DNA from: Saccoglossus kowalevskii
Taxonomy: Eukaryota > Hemichordata > Enteropneusta > Harrimaniidae
Reading direction: 5' to 3'
Assembly (NCBI RefSeq): GCF_000003605.2
Contig: NW_003114461.1
Span: forward strand, 235,836 to 246,221
Length of the DNA: 10,386 nt
Shown: in pieces, positions 9,301 to 10,386 of the stretch
How positions within the stretch are numbered: the stretch's first letter is position 1
Layout: each line of letters begins with the position of its first letter
Notes under the pieces: generated by a model
The model's input: the letters and a program-made list of their open reading frames with translations, nothing else
What the model was told of the DNA's origin: nothing
Databases searched by the model: none
Program-made: the position numbers and the translations under genes

Positions 9301-10386
9301 GGTGAATAGAAGAGTATTGCGCCCATCACGACCATCACTACAATGGCACATTCCAGACGATGTGCCATCAACATGACTTTTCCAAGCCAACCACCAACAG
9401 ACTCTACCTAAATGCCAACAACCTGTATCGGTGTGCAACAAGCCGCCCACTGTACCCTGGTTTATTTCAAGAGGAGAAGATGTGGGGTCTTCCCACATGC
9501 ATTCAACCTTCCAGCTAATTGACCAGAGGGTTATAACTTTGAAGTTTTTGAATATGAATGTGTACGTCAAGCAAAACGTATGAAACAAATAAAGTATATA
9601 TGAAATTTGTAATTTTAGGGACGGCCAATAAACATAGGTATTTAAATTCATGCAATTGCAAGGAAGTAAGCTCATGTAAGGCCAACTTGTGTTCTGCTGA
9701 TGAATTATCATCCAGATTTATAATTTGTAAACCATTATCAAGTCTGATTGAATACATACCTGAATTACCGCCAAGATGAAAATAATTATGTTCCAGAGAA
9801 ACATCTTCTTCTGTCAAATTCAGCACTCGAGCAACTGTAGATCGAATGATCAATGCCTTATATGAATAATCATTTGTATCTGTCTTCTCTTTCACACAAG
9901 TCACCCTTTCTTTACCGAGGCCAGCTTTGTCTATTTTACCTGCATATCAATATTGTTGAATGACATTGTTAATTTGAAGTTACACCTTTTGCATCTAATG
10001 TGTGGCATAAGTCACGCTTATTAACAATATATATATATATATATTTATACAAAATATATGAAAGAGAATTAACAAAACAATACAACAACAGTAAACCACC
10101 GCTGGAAGTTGTTTTGCCACTCTAGGCCATTCACATTGCCGAATATTGGTATTATGAGAATAAATTTCAAAATGATATAGTATGCACATTCTGTCAAAAA
10201 CTATTCTGTATAATAATTACTCACCGTTTGGTAACAATGGGAATGTGTTGACTGGAACAACAGTAGGAATCATGGACGAAGGCAATGTCAACTTTAACTG
10301 TTGATACACTGATTCTGGCTTCCATTGTTCGTCACCATCCACAGGTTTGCAATATGCCACCAATGACTTTTCTTCAGCGTGGAAAC
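3286..10386 (-). CDS. ebony-like: Ebony-like NRPS-type amine synthetase, 3' half (six exons, 5' end outside window)
   Basis: The join is 10386-10225, 9939-9760, 6553-5948, 5297-5093, 4917-4863, 3351-3286 on the minus strand, about 423 residues plus a TAA stop. All five introns are GT-AG with phases 1, 1, 1, 2, 0, and the frame is kept across every junction. Visible domains: end of an adenylation domain (residues 1 to about 60), carrier domain (about 65-145, phosphopantetheine serine at 113) and a GNAT-like C-terminal domain (about 165-423). Known of the family: insect Ebony activates beta-alanine as an adenylate, loads it on the carrier thiol and transfers it to amines such as dopamine or histamine in the cytosol; Ebony has about 880 residues, so this is roughly its C-terminal half. 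Inferred: the same architecture, with substrate unknown because the adenylation pocket is outside the window. AASDH and aminoadipate reductase are less likely because their C-terminal domains differ. Confidence 0.85.
3482..3497. repeat. Short perfect inverted repeat
   Basis: TTCGTCC and GGACGAA are exact reverse complements separated by two bases. It is unusually GC-rich for its surroundings. No function is assigned. Confidence 0.6.
3658..3676. repeat. Homopolymer A run of 19
   Basis: Nineteen consecutive A residues preceded by a T-rich stretch (TTTTTTTCT). It could be the tail of an old retroposed element, but no recognisable body is seen upstream. It is also a place where sequencing length errors are likely. 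Confidence 0.9.
4701..4800. repeat. Minisatellite, five tandem 20-bp units
   Basis: Five head-to-tail copies of a 20-bp unit, consensus ATTACATGTACTATATGTGT. The first copy differs at its 5' bases (GATAC), the fourth has TATTT for TATAT, and the last ends GC rather than GT. Each unit contains the palindrome ACATGT. Confidence 0.95.
4863..4917 (-). CDS. ebony-like: Small penultimate exon of the C-terminal domain (55 nt)
   Basis: The acceptor is TTTGTATTTTTAG, AG at 4919-4918. One base completes a valine codon, giving KHV-FALRLPVSYDLEKYGRCK, a plausible late GNAT strand and loop. The exon ends phase 0 at AAA|GTAAGT (GT at 4862-4861). Reading through this donor instead would add only 14 residues, to a TGA at 4820-4818. 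Support comes from two strong splice sites and a frame that connects on both sides; the sequence is short, so confidence is lower than for the larger exons. Confidence 0.75.
4918..5092 (-). other. Intron, 175 bp
   Basis: The intron is bounded by GTAAGT and TTTTTAG. It contains a short alternating AT stretch near 5045-5055 and nothing else recognisable. Retention would end the protein immediately, because the donor itself carries an in-frame TAA. Confidence 0.8.
5093..5297 (-). CDS. ebony-like: Exon: middle of the GNAT-like C-terminal domain
   Basis: The acceptor is TATCTTTTGCAG, AG at 5299-5298. Two bases complete a glutamate codon, giving LIEK-EKIRRARCHGYSG. The exon encodes about 68 residues: a region corresponding in position to the GNAT cofactor-binding loop (HGYSGVCGIYSHDL, a degenerate version of the usual R/Q-x-x-G-x-G/A), then a helix and the strand GHIEIGASGF, ending LQYLIKHV. 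The donor is CATGT|GTAAGT with GT at 5092-5091, phase 2. The first bases of this donor also form an in-frame TAA (5091-5089), so the protein would stop here if the intron were kept. I prefer splicing because GTAAGT is a full donor consensus and the downstream exons continue sensibly. Confidence 0.85.
5298..5947 (-). other. Intron, 650 bp
   Basis: The intron is bounded by GTAGGA and TTTTGCAG. The open frames on both strands are short, AT-rich and without recognisable motifs. I see no repeat or RNA gene in it. Confidence 0.85.
5948..6553 (-). CDS. ebony-like: Exon: second half of carrier domain and start of GNAT-like C-terminal domain
   Basis: A strong acceptor (TGTTTTCTTTTTTCAG, AG at 6555-6554) opens a 606-nt exon. 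With the G left from the preceding exon it reads V-NAIEAVMNFRASGLNVE followed by ILDFFTAKCLKDI. That is the expected second half of a carrier domain: helix 2 and the F-F-x-x-x-x-L-x-x-I region. After a linker (CPEKQKMDWNDD) the C-terminal domain begins near YDILSINDVTDDR. Residues TDTNPLTASLN and LSFLVCRKSDGHIVAFSQ fit the first helix and the first central strands of a GNAT fold. The donor is AAAAAG|GTAGGA with GT at 5947-5946, phase 1. The in-frame methionine at 6533 is internal to the spliced protein and is not a start. Confidence 0.9.
7125..8206 (+). mobile_element. Decayed non-LTR retrotransposon (LINE) ORF2, C-terminal remnant
   Basis: Successive plus-strand frames give the region after the reverse transcriptase core of a LINE ORF2. 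Around 7150-7190 it reads KRYLSPKFHPWK; 7195-7265 reads FLEYVGGNFIFKCNFSVDL; 7266-7400 reads FYYTLLKQW and EIIWNNVNM; 7385-8206 reads GIIYIADIFDANGKI, HNILYTNEMLF, HLFVEC and IVKRNIY, ending FLDNWGDFNC. The order and motifs match zinc-knuckle (zf-RVT) LINEs of the L1/Tx1 kind. The knuckle is damaged: at about 7874-7932 the second cysteine position is tyrosine while the H and last C remain. At least three frameshifts and in-frame stops at 7952, 8066 and 8069 show it is dead. The 5' limit is uncertain and no endonuclease or RT core is present, as in a 5'-truncated insertion. It lies antisense to the host gene. Confidence 0.82.
8433..9518 (+). pseudogene. Unidentified mostly open plus-strand frame with five in-frame stops
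   Basis: One frame runs about 361 codons from after a TAA at 8430 to a TAA at 9516. It is interrupted only by stops at 8856, 9129, 9153, 9201 and 9303, far fewer than this base composition would give by chance. The pieces look protein-like: an N-terminal part with LSLCLGYIRLQG, a Lys/Gly/Thr-rich middle (GSGKKTLTQDTKEKL), a Gln-rich stretch (HKQCQQQQPQP), and a Cys/His-bearing C-terminal part (CAHHDHHY, NANNLYRCATSRPLYPGLF). I do not recognise the family. It could be a degraded transposon protein or a retrocopy. A second plus frame is also open over 8863-9150, so the true frame is not certain. Confidence 0.35.
9760..9939 (-). CDS. ebony-like: Exon: end of adenylation domain and first half of carrier domain with active-site serine
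   Basis: The acceptor is ATATGCAG with AG at 9941-9940. The first two bases complete the glycine codon begun in the preceding exon, giving PNG-KIDK, the conserved end of an adenylation domain. A linker of about 30 residues follows, then carrier helix 1 (IIRSTVARVLNLTEEDVSLE) and the core NYFHLGGNS. The serine is the expected attachment point of 4'-phosphopantetheine. The donor is TCAG|GTATGT with GT at 9759-9758, again phase 1. The frame stays open past this donor into the intron down to 9515, but LGGNS rejoins a textbook carrier sequence only through the exon at 6553. Confidence 0.92.
9940..10224 (-). other. Intron, 285 bp
   Basis: The intron is bounded by GTGAGT and TGCAG. It contains a dinucleotide AT run at 10027-10044 and nothing else recognisable. 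The reading frames inside it are AT-rich and have no coding character. Confidence 0.85.
10027..10044. repeat. AT dinucleotide microsatellite
   Basis: Nine uninterrupted AT units lie inside the intron between the adenylation exon and the carrier exon. Confidence 0.9.
10225..10386 (-). CDS. ebony-like: Exon: C-terminal subdomain of the adenylation domain (partial at window edge)
   Basis: The frame is open to the window edge and gives 53 complete codons. It shows three landmarks of the AMP-binding C-terminal lid: the strand EKSLVAYCKP, then LPSSMIP (motif A9 region), then PLLPNG running into K-I-D of the next exon (motif A10). The lysine of A10, which contacts the adenylate in this family, is the first full residue of the next exon. 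The donor is AACG|GTGAGT, with GT at 10224-10223, so the exon ends after the first base of a glycine codon (phase 1). The true 5' end of the exon lies beyond 10386. Confidence 0.9.

Larger units (their letters stand above)
6554..9759 (-). other. Large intron splitting the carrier domain, 3.2 kb
   Basis: The donor is GTATGT directly after the active-site serine codon (plus one base) and the acceptor is TTTTTTCAG. It holds two plus-strand remnants, described separately: a LINE fragment (about 7125-8206) and a mostly open frame of unknown origin (8433-9518). I see nothing recognisable in 6554-7124, 8207-8432 or 9519-9759. Confidence 0.88.

Noticed and set aside
9253-9711. 152-codon minus-strand open frame.
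   Set aside because: It overlaps the intron after the carrier exon, is rich in Cys/Trp/Tyr without motifs, and is probably a shadow of the plus-strand frame 8433-9518.

Overview
The window looks like AT-rich nuclear DNA of an animal, probably a marine invertebrate such as a lophotrochozoan; that placement is inference. The supports are short exons bounded by GT-AG introns, a decayed zinc-knuckle-type LINE, a small inverted-repeat element, a minisatellite and long non-coding stretches. There is no sign of bacterial gene packing.

The main content is the 3' half of one minus-strand gene, running from the right edge (10386) to a stop codon at 3286-3288. I reconstructed six exons from reading frame, splice sites and intron phase: 10386-10225, 9939-9760, 6553-5948, 5297-5093, 4917-4863 and 3351-3286. 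Together they encode about 423 residues. In order these are the C-terminal end of an adenylation domain (LPSSMIP, then PNGKID), a complete peptidyl carrier domain (NYFHLGGNS, the serine being the phosphopantetheine site) and a C-terminal region of about 255 residues that resembles GNAT acetyltransferases. Adenylation, carrier and an atypical GNAT-like amine-accepting domain is the architecture of Ebony, the animal NRPS-like beta-alanyl-amine synthetase. The 5' half, with the adenylation core, lies outside the window.

The 3.2-kb intron (9759-6554) interrupts the carrier domain directly after its active-site serine codon. On the opposite strand it contains a frameshifted LINE ORF2 remnant (about 7125-8206) and a separate, unidentified, mostly open plus-strand frame (8433-9518). 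The last intron carries a five-unit 20-bp minisatellite (4701-4800).

Downstream of the gene (left part of the window), two copies of a roughly 150-170 bp element (373-539 and 2167-2317) lie in inverted orientation. Between them is a minus-strand exon-like segment (1120-1492) that reads as protein in two successive frames, the break coinciding with an imperfect 11-bp tandem duplication. Its protein family is not recognised. The rest of the left part shows no coding signal I can support.
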